NCBI GenBank assembly: GCA_026706025.1
Contig: JAPOZO010000020.1
Span: forward strand, 62,001 to 126,000
Reading direction: 5' to 3'
Length of the DNA: 64,000 nucleotides
DNA from: Candidatus Poribacteria bacterium
GTDB taxonomy: Bacteria; Poribacteria; WGA-4E; WGA-3G
A program made the translations under genes and the position numbers. This document shows positions 54,694 through 63,559 of this stretch, in pieces (position 1 is the first letter of the stretch; each line of letters begins with the position of its first letter). The notes below the pieces were generated by a model that saw only the letters and a program-made list of their open reading frames with translations, was not told the origin of the DNA and searched no databases.

Positions 54694-56898
54694 ATGGAAA
54701 AAGAAAGCGATGTTCAACTCATTCAGAGAATATTATCGGGTGATGAAGCGGCGTTTGGTGTTTTGGTCGACAAGCACCAGAGAAGTGTCCACGCCCTTGC
54801 GTGGCGGAAGGTCGGCGATTTCCACGATGCCGAGGAGATTACACAGGACACGTTCCTTCAGGTGTACAAAAAACTACCGACACTTAAAGACCCTTATAAA
54901 TTTGCTGGATGGTTGTATGTCATCGCAAACCGGCTCTGCATTGATTGGATACGGAAGAAAAATCTTGCGATACAATCGCTGGAGGACACATCTGTGGAAG
55001 AAATTGAGAAAGCCTCTTATACCCATCACGTATCGGAGCAGTCGGAAATAACTATCTCTGAACGTCGCCGTGAGATCGTCAAAAAACTTCTCGCAAAACT
55101 ACCAGAGAGTGAGCGGACAGTCATGACGCTCCATTACCTCGGCGAAATGACCGTCAAAGAAATTAGCAAGTTCTTGGGGGTCTCAGTCAGTGCGATTCAG
55201 AACCGACTGTATCGGGCACGAAAACGGTTAAAAGCGAAAGAAGAATCCCTCGTTCAAGAAGTTCTCGGTAGTGTGCAGATACCGGCAAGTATCAAACAAA
55301 ACATCATGCGGCGGGTCGCCGACATAAAACTTACACCGTCTCCAACTCCAAAACCGTTGCTCCCATGGGTCGCTTTCGGCACCGCCGTGGTTTTGGTTGC
55401 CTTATTGCTCGGTGTCAGCAATCAACATCTCATCCGTTTTCAGAGACCCTATAGTTTTGAGGCAGCCTCTGAACCTACCATTGAGATCGTTGATACCGAT
55501 ATCGTTCTTGATATTGTGTCAAAACCTGCTGTGCGAAATCAGGTGGGACGTGCGACGCTTACTCGTAAAACCAATGGTGCCAGTACACAAGTTTCTCACA
55601 CAGGGTCAACGCCCAACACATTAAAAAATTCACGAAGGCAGCTGTCGGTCATGGAAAAAGTCCAAACGCGTAGCCTGCCTTCCGTTACGGCACCTTGGAC
55701 AGAATGGTTCGTCAATAAGCATCATCTGTCCCCTGCAGAAATGACGGTATCTCACGATATGTTTTGGAGTCCTGAGTTTGGATTACGCTTTCAAAGAACA
55801 GATGAAGGTGTTTCACTTGTCGGGGATTGGATAGAAGCACGCAGACAACAGGAAGCGTTGCTTGATTTAAATCCGAATACGATACTCCTATGTGAGGTGA
55901 ATATGCGAGGGGCTGATCCTGGGTCACCCTTTTTGAAAGAACTTTATAGCAGTGATGATTTCCCCTGGATCACAGACGCATCTGGCGAAATCATTCTTGG
56001 GGTACCTGCGGAGCAATATACAGATTTACTCATAGATTTTACACACCCCATCGCCCAAGATATTATTGTTGATCAAGCCATCGCTGTTGCTGAAAGTGGG
56101 TTATGGGATGGTATCCTTTTCGGTTACTGGGATGAAAAAGAGGTCGTACTTGAAGGTTATCGTTCTTATGCGGCAGAACAGAAGGCTCGAGAATCCATAC
56201 TTAAACGTATTCGTAATGCTGTCGAAGACGATTTTCTGATAATTGTTGGCGGTACAGGTCAGTTGAGTTTTGGGACGCCTTATGTCAACGGTATTATCCT
56301 GTACAGCGACCATCAAGACTTTAGTAATGATCAACGGACGGGACTTATTGAACTCGAAAGTAACCTGCTCTGGGCGGAAGAAAACCTACGTGAACCGAGA
56401 ATCAATTATTTGCAAGCTAAAGGTGTTGCCAGTGAATTGCCATTGAACCCAACAAACCAGCAGGCAATGCGTTGTTTTACAACCCTTTCTCTGACGCATT
56501 CTGATGGATATTTTCTTTATACTATGGGTGTTGACTGGGGAGAACCGCACCGGCACGATGATTTTTATTGGAATTATCCTCACAAACATACGGATTGGGA
56601 TTATTGGAACCAACATACAAATTCGCACGACACTTTTCTGCACGCGCATGGAGGTGTCCATTATTGGTATGACTTTTGGGATGCCGACCTCGGACATCCC
56701 ATTGGGAAGAAGGGGCGGTTGTACCTGAACCGGGACGGCTTATTCATCCGAGAATTCACCAAGGGATGGGTAATTTACAACCGCAGTGGGAAAGCACAGA
56801 AGATCCAACTACCAGCATTTGCGACCGGTGTCGCCAGTGGTATCATTGGCACATCACACACCGTCCCAGATTTAGACGGTGAGATTTATTTGAAGTAG
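54694..56898 (+). CDS. ECF sigma factor - transmembrane helix - glycoside-hydrolase-like domain fusion
   Basis: This 734-residue protein begins with an ECF sigma factor: sigma2 (residues 8-90, DAEEITQDTFLQVYKKL) and sigma4 (about 125-180, LPESERTVMTLHYLGEMTVKEISKFLGVS). One membrane helix lies at 223-241 (LPWVAFGTAVVLVALLLGV), then a linker and, from about 322, a TIM-barrel-like domain resembling putative glycosyl hydrolases (GHL15-like, by eye). The strand that reads DGIFID in the secreted paralogue reads DGILFG here (Gly477), and NGVFTE reads NGIILY, so two candidate acidic residues are lost. A His-rich loop precedes YDFWDADLGHPIG. AGGAGGG upstream. The TAG stop is followed in frame by a dockerin remnant. 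Confidence 0.8.
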   Translation: MEKESDVQLIQRILSGDEAAFGVLVDKHQRSVHALAWRKVGDFHDAEEITQDTFLQVYKKLPTLKDPYKFAGWLYVIANRLCIDWIRKKNLAIQSLEDTSVEEIEKASYTHHVSEQSEITISERRREIVKKLLAKLPESERTVMTLHYLGEMTVKEISKFLGVSVSAIQNRLYRARKRLKAKEESLVQEVLGSVQIPASIKQNIMRRVADIKLTPSPTPKPLLPWVAFGTAVVLVALLLGVSNQHLIRFQRPYSFEAASEPTIEIVDTDIVLDIVSKPAVRNQVGRATLTRKTNGASTQVSHTGSTPNTLKNSRRQLSVMEKVQTRSLPSVTAPWTEWFVNKHHLSPAEMTVSHDMFWSPEFGLRFQRTDEGVSLVGDWIEARRQQEALLDLNPNTILLCEVNMRGADPGSPFLKELYSSDDFPWITDASGEIILGVPAEQYTDLLIDFTHPIAQDIIVDQAIAVAESGLWDGILFGYWDEKEVVLEGYRSYAAEQKARESILKRIRNAVEDDFLIIVGGTGQLSFGTPYVNGIILYSDHQDFSNDQRTGLIELESNLLWAEENLREPRINYLQAKGVASELPLNPTNQQAMRCFTTLSLTHSDGYFLYTMGVDWGEPHRHDDFYWNYPHKHTDWDYWNQHTNSHDTFLHAHGGVHYWYDFWDADLGHPIGKKGRLYLNRDGLFIREFTKGWVIYNRSGKAQKIQLPAFATGVASGIIGTSHTVPDLDGEIYLK

Positions 56899-56931
56899 GT
56901 TTCATCACCAACCGATGTCAACGGTGATGGT
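56899..56931 (+). pseudogene. Partial dockerin repeat after the stop of sigma-fusion 1
   Basis: In frame after the TAG at 56896-56898 the DNA reads VSSPTDVNGDGVDN, the first Ca-binding half of the dockerin-like repeat of the neighbouring secreted paralogues, and then loses the pattern. Confidence 0.65.
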
Positions 56932-56959
56932 GTTGATAATAAATTAAAAAGGATTAACG

Positions 56960-58450
56960 ATGCATAAAATAAAGTCTATTTTACTATTTATGATGCTTGG
57001 GTTTTTTTCCCTTTCTTCAACGCCTGCTGAAGAAGCGAAACTGTCGGTAATAGAACGGCTGAATGCGAGAAATTTCCCCTCACTTTTCGCGGCGTGGGCT
57101 GGGTGTCACTATATACCACCGGACGCAAATTGGACTGAAAGGCGACACGATTTGGTGTGGGGGCACCGTATCCCAGAAGGACGGTTTGAAAAAATTGATG
57201 GCAAGATTGTCCTCACTGGGGATGTTGAGGCTGCAAGAGAAAGGTGGTCAGAACACCGTCGGTATAACCCGAATATGATATTCCTCATGGATATTCCTTT
57301 CTCCGTTGCCCCACTCGAGGGTAGCAAAAACACATTATTTGGAGAAATTTTTCCAGATGATTGGCCTTTCATGATAATCCACGAAACAGGTGAGGAAGTT
57401 TTAGGGTTTACAGGTGATCACGTAAACCCACAGTCACGACTCATAGATTTCACACATATAGAGGCACAAAAAGTGATTGTCGGGATGGCGAAAGCCGTAG
57501 ATGATAGTGAATTCTTTGACGGCATCTTTATTGATTGGTGGGATGAAACAGGTTTGACATTAGATGGTTACAGAACACTTGAGGAAGAATTTGAAGCACG
57601 TATACATATCCTGCAATCTATTCGGGATGTTGTGAGCGATGATTTTCTGATCGTTGTCAATTCAAATCATGAAGGCGCAAAGTATTCTGCCCCCTATATT
57701 AATGGTGTGTTCACGGAGACGTTTCGTCATGCAATGCCTGATGACTTTGAACATCTTTCTATGCTGTGGCTTGAGGAGGGTTTCCGCTGGGTTGAATCAG
57801 AGTGTCGCTTCCCACAGATACCGTGTTTTGAAGCAGAAGGAATTGGGATTCAATCCCCGATGAGTCCTGAAAACCTACAGGCTATGCGGTGCTTAACAGC
57901 GTTGTATTTGACGCATTCGGACGGATTTTTTACTTACACGATGGGCGTTAATTTACGTGATAGACAGAATCACGTACATGATAGTCATTGGGTTGGTGGG
58001 CCTGACCATGATGACCTACACGCAAGAAGCATTGTTCATGAGCACCATCACGAGCATTACTGTTACGATTTTTGGTATGCCGACTTGGGTCGTCCGATAG
58101 GAGAGAAATTTCAACGTTATGAGGATAGAGAAGGTCTGTTTATCCGTGAGTTCACTAACGGCTGGGCAGTCTATAATCGGAGCGGAGAAGAGCAGATTGT
58201 CAAGCTTCCCGTCAAATCAAGTGGCGTAGAAAGCCGGATTACCGCTATTGAACACACTATTCCTGATTTAGATGGCGAGATTTTTTTGAAAACCCTCATC
58301 GTGGCGGCGGATGTCAATGGTGATGGCGTGGTGAATGTCTTGGATCTCGTGATAGTCGCTAACGCTTTTGGTGAATCCGAACCGGATCTGAATGGCGATG
58401 GGATAGTCAACGTCTTGGATCTCGTGATAGTCGCGAATGCGTTTGAGTAA
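56960..58450 (+). CDS. Secreted glycoside-hydrolase-like protein with two dockerin-like repeats
   Basis: This 496-residue protein has a signal peptide ([20 protein letters not shown]), then the same domain as in the sigma fusions: [44 protein letters not shown] with Asp192, [38 protein letters not shown], a His-rich loop and [18 protein letters not shown]. The C-terminus is [21 protein letters not shown] and a second [13 protein letters not shown] copy, with the DxNxDGxxNxxD calcium pattern of type I dockerins. It carries the candidate catalytic acid that the sigma fusions lack. Enzymatic activity is inferred, substrate unknown. Confidence 0.82.
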   Translation: MHKIKSILLFMMLGFFSLSSTPAEEAKLSVIERLNARNFPSLFAAWAGCHYIPPDANWTERRHDLVWGHRIPEGRFEKIDGKIVLTGDVEAARERWSEHRRYNPNMIFLMDIPFSVAPLEGSKNTLFGEIFPDDWPFMIIHETGEEVLGFTGDHVNPQSRLIDFTHIEAQKVIVGMAKAVDDSEFFDGIFIDWWDETGLTLDGYRTLEEEFEARIHILQSIRDVVSDDFLIVVNSNHEGAKYSAPYINGVFTETFRHAMPDDFEHLSMLWLEEGFRWVESECRFPQIPCFEAEGIGIQSPMSPENLQAMRCLTALYLTHSDGFFTYTMGVNLRDRQNHVHDSHWVGGPDHDDLHARSIVHEHHHEHYCYDFWYADLGRPIGEKFQRYEDREGLFIREFTNGWAVYNRSGEEQIVKLPVKSSGVESRITAIEHTIPDLDGEIFLKTLIVAADVNGDGVVNVLDLVIVANAFGESEPDLNGDGIVNVLDLVIVANAFE

Positions 58451-58518
58451 GAAACCAGAAATCATAGGAGACACCTCTTCGGAACTGACAAAGTTCAAAC
58501 AACACCCGCATTTTTGTT

Positions 58519-58547
58519 AGACGAGGTCATCGTGCCTCGTCTTTTCT
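58519..58547 (+). terminator. Rho-independent terminator after the secreted GH-like gene
   Basis: AGACGAGG (58519-58526) pairs with CCTCGTCT (58535-58542) over an 8-base loop and is followed by TTTCTCCTTTTT. It separates the first sigma/secreted pair from the second sigma-fusion gene. Confidence 0.85.
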
Positions 58548-58604
58548 CCTTTTTGCAAGTAGAAAACCCGCCTATATTCCTCATAAATTTACATTTTTTG
58601 CTTT

Positions 58605-58649
58605 TTATGCAGTTTTTCTGCTCGTAAATTCGTCTTTAATAATAGAGGG
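58605..58649 (+). promoter_or_regulatory. Conserved upstream element of sigma-fusion gene 2
   Basis: TTATGC at 58605-58610 and, 18 bases later, TTCGTCTTTAATAATAGAGG, matching 54577-54621. The downstream bases also agree partly (GTATCG in both). It is followed 100 bp later by the TTG start, so an untranslated leader of about 100 nt is expected. Confidence 0.55.
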
Positions 58650-58748
58650 GATAACTGTATCGTATTTCTTAATGCTGCAATCTTCAAGATTTGATTCAGT
58701 TTTTAGCAAATATGAACACACCGCAATTTGTTCGTTGGGAGAGGAATC

Positions 58749-61421
58749 TTGGAAAGAGTAGACGATGTTCAACTGATTCGTAGGGTTTTATCGGGTGACG
58801 ACGCAGCGTTTAATACTTTGGTTGAAAAGTATGAAAAAGGCGTTCACGCCCTCGCGTGGCGGAAGGTTGGTGATTTTCACGATGCTGAAGATATTACGCA
58901 AGATGCCTTTCTCCAAGCGTACAAAAAACTCGCGACACTCAAAAATCCGCATCAATTTGTGGGGTGGCTATATGTCATTACAAATAATCTATGCACCGAT
59001 TGGCTCCGAAAGAAGAAACCTGCGATGCGATCGCTGGAGGAGATGTCTGTGAAAGAAATAGACGATGTAACCTATGCGCGTTATGTGGCGGAACACCGTG
59101 AGTCAGAAGCGACTGAACGTCGCCATGAAATTGTCAAAAAACTTCTTGAAAAGCTGCCAGAGAGCGAACGCACGGTCGTAACCCTTTACTATCTCGGTGA
59201 AATGACGATGAAGGAGATTAGCAAGTTCTTAGGGGTCTCTGTCAAAACGATAAGTAGTCGTCTGCATCGGGCGCGCAAACGTTTAAAACAGCAAGAAGAT
59301 CTCTTTGTCCAAGAGTTTCTCGGCGGTGTACAGTTATCAGCGAATGTAAGACCGAACATTATGCGGCGAATCGCTGACATTAACCCGACACCGACCGCAG
59401 CTGGAAAACCGTTGCTCCCATGGGCAGCTGTCGGTACTGCCGTGGTTTTGGTTGCGTTATTGCTCGGTGTGAGCAATCAACACCTCCTCCGTTTTCAGAG
59501 ACCCTATAGTTTCGAGGCTGCATCTGAACCGACAGTCGAAATTATTGAGGCACCTATTGTGCTTGATATCGCCATAAAACCGGCCGTACGAAATCAGATC
59601 GGGCGGACCGTCGCCAGTGAAACTCGCGGTGCTGGCTTGCAAGCTGCTGACCGGGATTCAACGCCCAGTGCCGCGGAGGATTCACTCAGCGTTTCGGAGG
59701 CGCATTGGATGCCGGATCCCGCACTGCGACAGGCGATTCGCGAAAAACTTGATATTCCGTCAGATGTCCCTTTGACCGAAGCATATCTTCAACGACGCTT
59801 GACAAGCCTTGATGTGCGAGGCAAAGAGATTGCCGATCTTACAGGTATAGAGCATGCGACCGATTTGCAGGCACTTGTTCTGATAGAGAACAAGATTCAC
59901 GATATATCACCTTTGTCCGGTCTAACGGAACTCGGTTTTCTTGATCTGGGAGGCAACCAGATTTCAGACCTCCGCCCGCTCGCAGCACTCACGCGTTTAG
60001 AGACTTTACACATTTGGCGGAACGAAATAGAAAATATTTCGCCACTCACTGGGTTAGTCAATCTGAAAAAGTTGTCAATACAGAATAACGATATTAGGGA
60101 TTTTTCACCCCTCAATGGGTTGTGTCACTTAGAGGTTGTAAAAATTAAAGGCAATTTTCGGGTCGGCGATTATATACCGAGGGTTGCAGTAGCACCGCGT
60201 ATCAAAGAGAGAGATTACCCGTCAATCTTTGCAGCGTGGGCGGGGAACAATATTCTCAACTTACCAAACTTATCTGATGATGAAGCCGTCACACATCACG
60301 ATCTGTTTTGGGGTGGACCGGGGTTTCACCTGCAATGGCATCCCACACCTGAAGGAATGCGGCTCTTTGGCAGAATAGACGATGCGCACTGGAAAAGAGA
60401 GTATCTTCTTTCACAAAATCCTAACTTTGTAAGACTTGTGAGTCTTGACTACACGGATGCTAATCTTGGGGATTATCCTGAAGATTGGCCGTATTGGATA
60501 AGAGATAAGAACGGCAATCGCGTTCGCGTTTACGCTGGTGCTTCAGACTGCCTGATAGACTTTACACACCCTGTCGTTCAGGATATTCTCGTTCAGAAAG
60601 CCGTTGCTGTAGCAAAATGTGGTCTCTACGACGGTATCTTCTTGGGGCGGTGGCAGGAAGATGAGGCTACGCTTAATAATGACCAAGGTGTTTATTATCG
60701 AAGTGTTGAAGCCGAGGGGGCGGCAAGAGTCTCTATGGTACGCCGTATCCGTGAGTTTGTTGGTGACGATTTTCTGATTATCGTCAAAACGAACCAGCGT
60801 CCAGCACCCCTTTCGGCACCCTACGTTAATGGGATGTTCATGGAAGCGATTCTGGACGAACAGGACACAGGTTACACGCATGCTGGACTCCGTGAAATTG
60901 AAAGCACGTTATTATGGTCGGAGCAGAATTTTCGTGAACCACAAATAAATGCGCTTGAAGGGCGTGGCATATCGCTTGAGCCACCAGATTCCCCGCGTAA
61001 CCAGCAAAGGATGCGCCTCATTACAACCCTGAGTCTCACACATTCCGATGGCTACGTTTGTTACAACATCGGGGTAATGGGCATCATCCATGAACATGAA
61101 TACGAGATCTGGCCAGGACATGAGAGGGCGCATATAGAAGGCAAATCGCATCTTCACAACCACCAACACTATTGGTATCCATTTTGGGATGCCCCATTGG
61201 GTCGCCCTGTGGGCAAGAAGGCGCAACTTTATCATAATAGTCAGGGACATAGGGTTGAGGGTTTATTTATACGTGAGTTCACCAATGGTTGGGCGGTCTA
61301 CAATCGCAGCGGAAAGGCACGGGATATACAACTCCCCATGCAAGCCACTGGTGTCGCAAGCGGGACTATTGGTGTTAATCACACCCTCTCTGATTTAGAC
61401 GGTGAGATTTATCTGAAATAG
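58749..61421 (+). CDS. ECF sigma factor - transmembrane helix - LRR - glycoside-hydrolase-like fusion
   Basis: The start is the TTG at 58749 after GGAGAGG; it aligns with the paralogue's Met (MERVDDVQL against MEKESDVQL), while the TTG at 58728 does not. Of 890 residues, 1-180 are the ECF sigma factor, about 223-241 the membrane helix (almost identical to paralogue 1), about 317-475 internalin-like LRRs opening with WMPDPALRQAIREKL, and about 485-890 the GH-like domain. Here DGIFLG (Gly633) replaces DGIFID, but MFMEA keeps the second acid. The TAG stop is followed in frame by a full dockerin repeat. Confidence 0.8.
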   Translation: MERVDDVQLIRRVLSGDDAAFNTLVEKYEKGVHALAWRKVGDFHDAEDITQDAFLQAYKKLATLKNPHQFVGWLYVITNNLCTDWLRKKKPAMRSLEEMSVKEIDDVTYARYVAEHRESEATERRHEIVKKLLEKLPESERTVVTLYYLGEMTMKEISKFLGVSVKTISSRLHRARKRLKQQEDLFVQEFLGGVQLSANVRPNIMRRIADINPTPTAAGKPLLPWAAVGTAVVLVALLLGVSNQHLLRFQRPYSFEAASEPTVEIIEAPIVLDIAIKPAVRNQIGRTVASETRGAGLQAADRDSTPSAAEDSLSVSEAHWMPDPALRQAIREKLDIPSDVPLTEAYLQRRLTSLDVRGKEIADLTGIEHATDLQALVLIENKIHDISPLSGLTELGFLDLGGNQISDLRPLAALTRLETLHIWRNEIENISPLTGLVNLKKLSIQNNDIRDFSPLNGLCHLEVVKIKGNFRVGDYIPRVAVAPRIKERDYPSIFAAWAGNNILNLPNLSDDEAVTHHDLFWGGPGFHLQWHPTPEGMRLFGRIDDAHWKREYLLSQNPNFVRLVSLDYTDANLGDYPEDWPYWIRDKNGNRVRVYAGASDCLIDFTHPVVQDILVQKAVAVAKCGLYDGIFLGRWQEDEATLNNDQGVYYRSVEAEGAARVSMVRRIREFVGDDFLIIVKTNQRPAPLSAPYVNGMFMEAILDEQDTGYTHAGLREIESTLLWSEQNFREPQINALEGRGISLEPPDSPRNQQRMRLITTLSLTHSDGYVCYNIGVMGIIHEHEYEIWPGHERAHIEGKSHLHNHQHYWYPFWDAPLGRPVGKKAQLYHNSQGHRVEGLFIREFTNGWAVYNRSGKARDIQLPMQATGVASGTIGVNHTLSDLDGEIYLK

Positions 61422-61502
61422 GAAACCGGTTCATCTGTGGATGTCAATGGTGATGGTGTCGTGAATATACAGGATTTAGTTATTGTGGCGAATGCGTTTT
61501 GA
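61422..61502 (+). pseudogene. Complete dockerin-like repeat in frame after the stop of sigma-fusion 2
   Basis: After TAG (61419-61421) the same frame reads [19 protein letters not shown] and VIVANAF, then TGA at 61500-61502. The repeat is intact at the protein level, so the loss is a single stop codon or the repeat is reached by readthrough. It lies just before the next gene. Confidence 0.75.
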
Positions 61503-61518
61503 ATAAGGAGATTCGCTG

Positions 61519-63543
61519 ATGACAATAAAAGAAAAATTGTGTAAATCGTTAGGGCTTCAGTTTTTGCTTTTATCCGTTATGGGCATATTTGTCTATAACA
61601 CTTTTGCCTACGCAGAAAATGAAGAAGAGTGGATGCCGGATCCTGCACTCCGAGAGGCTGTCCGGGAAAAACTTGGTGTTCCCGCAGATACCCCCTTGAC
61701 ACAGGCGTATGTTCAACTACGCCTAACAAGTCTTCGGGCTATAAATAAGGGGATTGTTGATCTTACCGGCTTAGAGCATGCAACTGATTTGCAGTTCCTT
61801 GTTCTGCCACAGAACAAGATCAGCGATTTATCTCCTTTGTCAGGCCTAACAGGACTTGTTTTTTTGGATTTAGGAACCAACGAAATTACAGACCTATCAC
61901 CGCTTGCGGGGTTAGAAAGTCTTGAATTGCTGGGATTGTCGAATAACCAAATCGTAGATGTTTCGCCGCTTGCGGGATTGGTGAACCTAAAAAAGCTTTC
62001 ACTTGTTAGCAATCAGATTCCAGACCTATCGCCGCTTGTGGGATTAGAGAATCTTGAAAATCTTGAGATCTATGGCAATACAAAGAATTTGCTTTCCACG
62101 CTTCCCCTATCAAAGCTGATGCAATTCGGATACGATGAAACCTGTGACTTAGAGGGTGTCCCGATCCCTGAGCGAGTTGAGAATCGCGAATATCCCTCAA
62201 TTTTCGGAGCATTCGGGGGAGGGATAATCATCAACTTACCAGAGCTAACATGGAGGGAAGCCTGGGCATATCATGACCTGACCTGGAGTGGCCTGCTGTT
62301 TAATTCCACGATGTGGCTTTCAACATCTGAAGGTCTAAAACACTTGGTGCATATTGAAACCGCCAGGAAACAGCGGGATGACCTACTTTCTCGCAACCCG
62401 AACATGATTTTTATTGTTGCGATGAACTATTGGGCTGCAAACCCCGGTGAGTATCCAGACGATTGGCCCTATTGGGCACGAGACGAATTGGGGAATATAA
62501 TTCAGGCGGAGGATCATGGGACACTTCTTATTGACTTCACATACCCTGGATATCAAGACTATATGGTGAGACGAGCGGTTGCGCTTGCGAAATGCGGACT
62601 CTTTGATGGCATTTTTTTCGATGTGTGGCGAGATGATTGGCGCAACAGGGAGATGGCTCCCTACTATACTTATGATGTCCACGAAGCAGCGATTACAATG
62701 CTTCGGCGGATCCGCGAGGGAGTTGATGAAGTCAGAGACGACTTTCTGATCATTGTCAACACCAATCGCTCCAAGATCCCACGTTCGGCACCCTACGTAA
62801 ATGGAACTTTCATGGAAACTATAGACCCTTATTCTCATGCAGGTCTGGCAGAGATTGAAAGCACCTTGCTCTGGGCAGAGCAGAATCTTCGGGAGCCCCA
62901 GATCAATTGTTTAGAGGGTTGGGCAGATAAAACAGAGCCGCTTGACAGTCCAAGAAACCAACAATGGATGCGACTTTTTACAACAATGGGTCTAACGCAT
63001 TCAGACGGCTATGTGAATTTCGTCAGCGGAATCTTATCTCCAGAACATGAGCATCTTTCTGATATATGGAAAGAACACTCGAAAACACACGATCGAGGCA
63101 TAAAACATTCGCATCTCCATGACCATATTTGGGATAACTTCTATGACGCTCCGTTGGGTCTTCCAGTCGGCGGCGATGAAACGAAGGGTCAACTTTACGA
63201 GAACCGAGAAGGTTTATTCATCCGAGAGTTCACCAACGGTTGGGCGGTGTATAATCGCAGTGGCACGGAACAGCAGATTGAGTTCTCTGAAGCGGTGTCC
63301 GGCGTTGAAAGTGGTGTGAAGGAGAAACACTCGCACGTGCTACCTGACTTAGATGGTGAGATTTATCTGAAATCAGAATCAGGGTTAGAAACCGCTCCTA
63401 CCGTGGATGTCAACGGCGATGGCGTTGTGAATATCCAAGATTTAGTGATAGTCGCGAATGCGCTTGGCGAAACGGAGCCCGATCTCAATGGCGATGGTGT
63501 TGTGAATATACAAGATTTAGTGATTGTAGCAAATGCATTTTGA
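61519..63543 (+). CDS. Secreted LRR - glycoside-hydrolase-like protein with two dockerin-like repeats
   Basis: This 674-residue protein has a signal peptide (LGLQFLLLSVMGIFVYNTFAYA), then WMPDPALREAVREKLGV and four to five internalin-like LRRs (LSGLTGLVFLDLGTNEITDLSPL and so on), then the GH-like domain with FDGIFFDVW (Asp368) and NGTFMET, and finally [21 protein letters not shown] with DLNGDGVVNIQDL, the dockerin pair. It equals sigma-fusion 2 with a signal peptide in place of the sigma factor and membrane helix. AAGGAG before ATG. Confidence 0.82.
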   Translation: MTIKEKLCKSLGLQFLLLSVMGIFVYNTFAYAENEEEWMPDPALREAVREKLGVPADTPLTQAYVQLRLTSLRAINKGIVDLTGLEHATDLQFLVLPQNKISDLSPLSGLTGLVFLDLGTNEITDLSPLAGLESLELLGLSNNQIVDVSPLAGLVNLKKLSLVSNQIPDLSPLVGLENLENLEIYGNTKNLLSTLPLSKLMQFGYDETCDLEGVPIPERVENREYPSIFGAFGGGIIINLPELTWREAWAYHDLTWSGLLFNSTMWLSTSEGLKHLVHIETARKQRDDLLSRNPNMIFIVAMNYWAANPGEYPDDWPYWARDELGNIIQAEDHGTLLIDFTYPGYQDYMVRRAVALAKCGLFDGIFFDVWRDDWRNREMAPYYTYDVHEAAITMLRRIREGVDEVRDDFLIIVNTNRSKIPRSAPYVNGTFMETIDPYSHAGLAEIESTLLWAEQNLREPQINCLEGWADKTEPLDSPRNQQWMRLFTTMGLTHSDGYVNFVSGILSPEHEHLSDIWKEHSKTHDRGIKHSHLHDHIWDNFYDAPLGLPVGGDETKGQLYENREGLFIREFTNGWAVYNRSGTEQQIEFSEAVSGVESGVKEKHSHVLPDLDGEIYLKSESGLETAPTVDVNGDGVVNIQDLVIVANALGETEPDLNGDGVVNIQDLVIVANAF

Positions 63544-63559
63544 GTCAGGAGATTATCCT

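Noticed and set aside
58728-58748. TTG at 58728 as start of sigma fusion 2
   Set aside because: The TTG at 58749 has the Shine-Dalgarno and aligns with the start of the paralogue.
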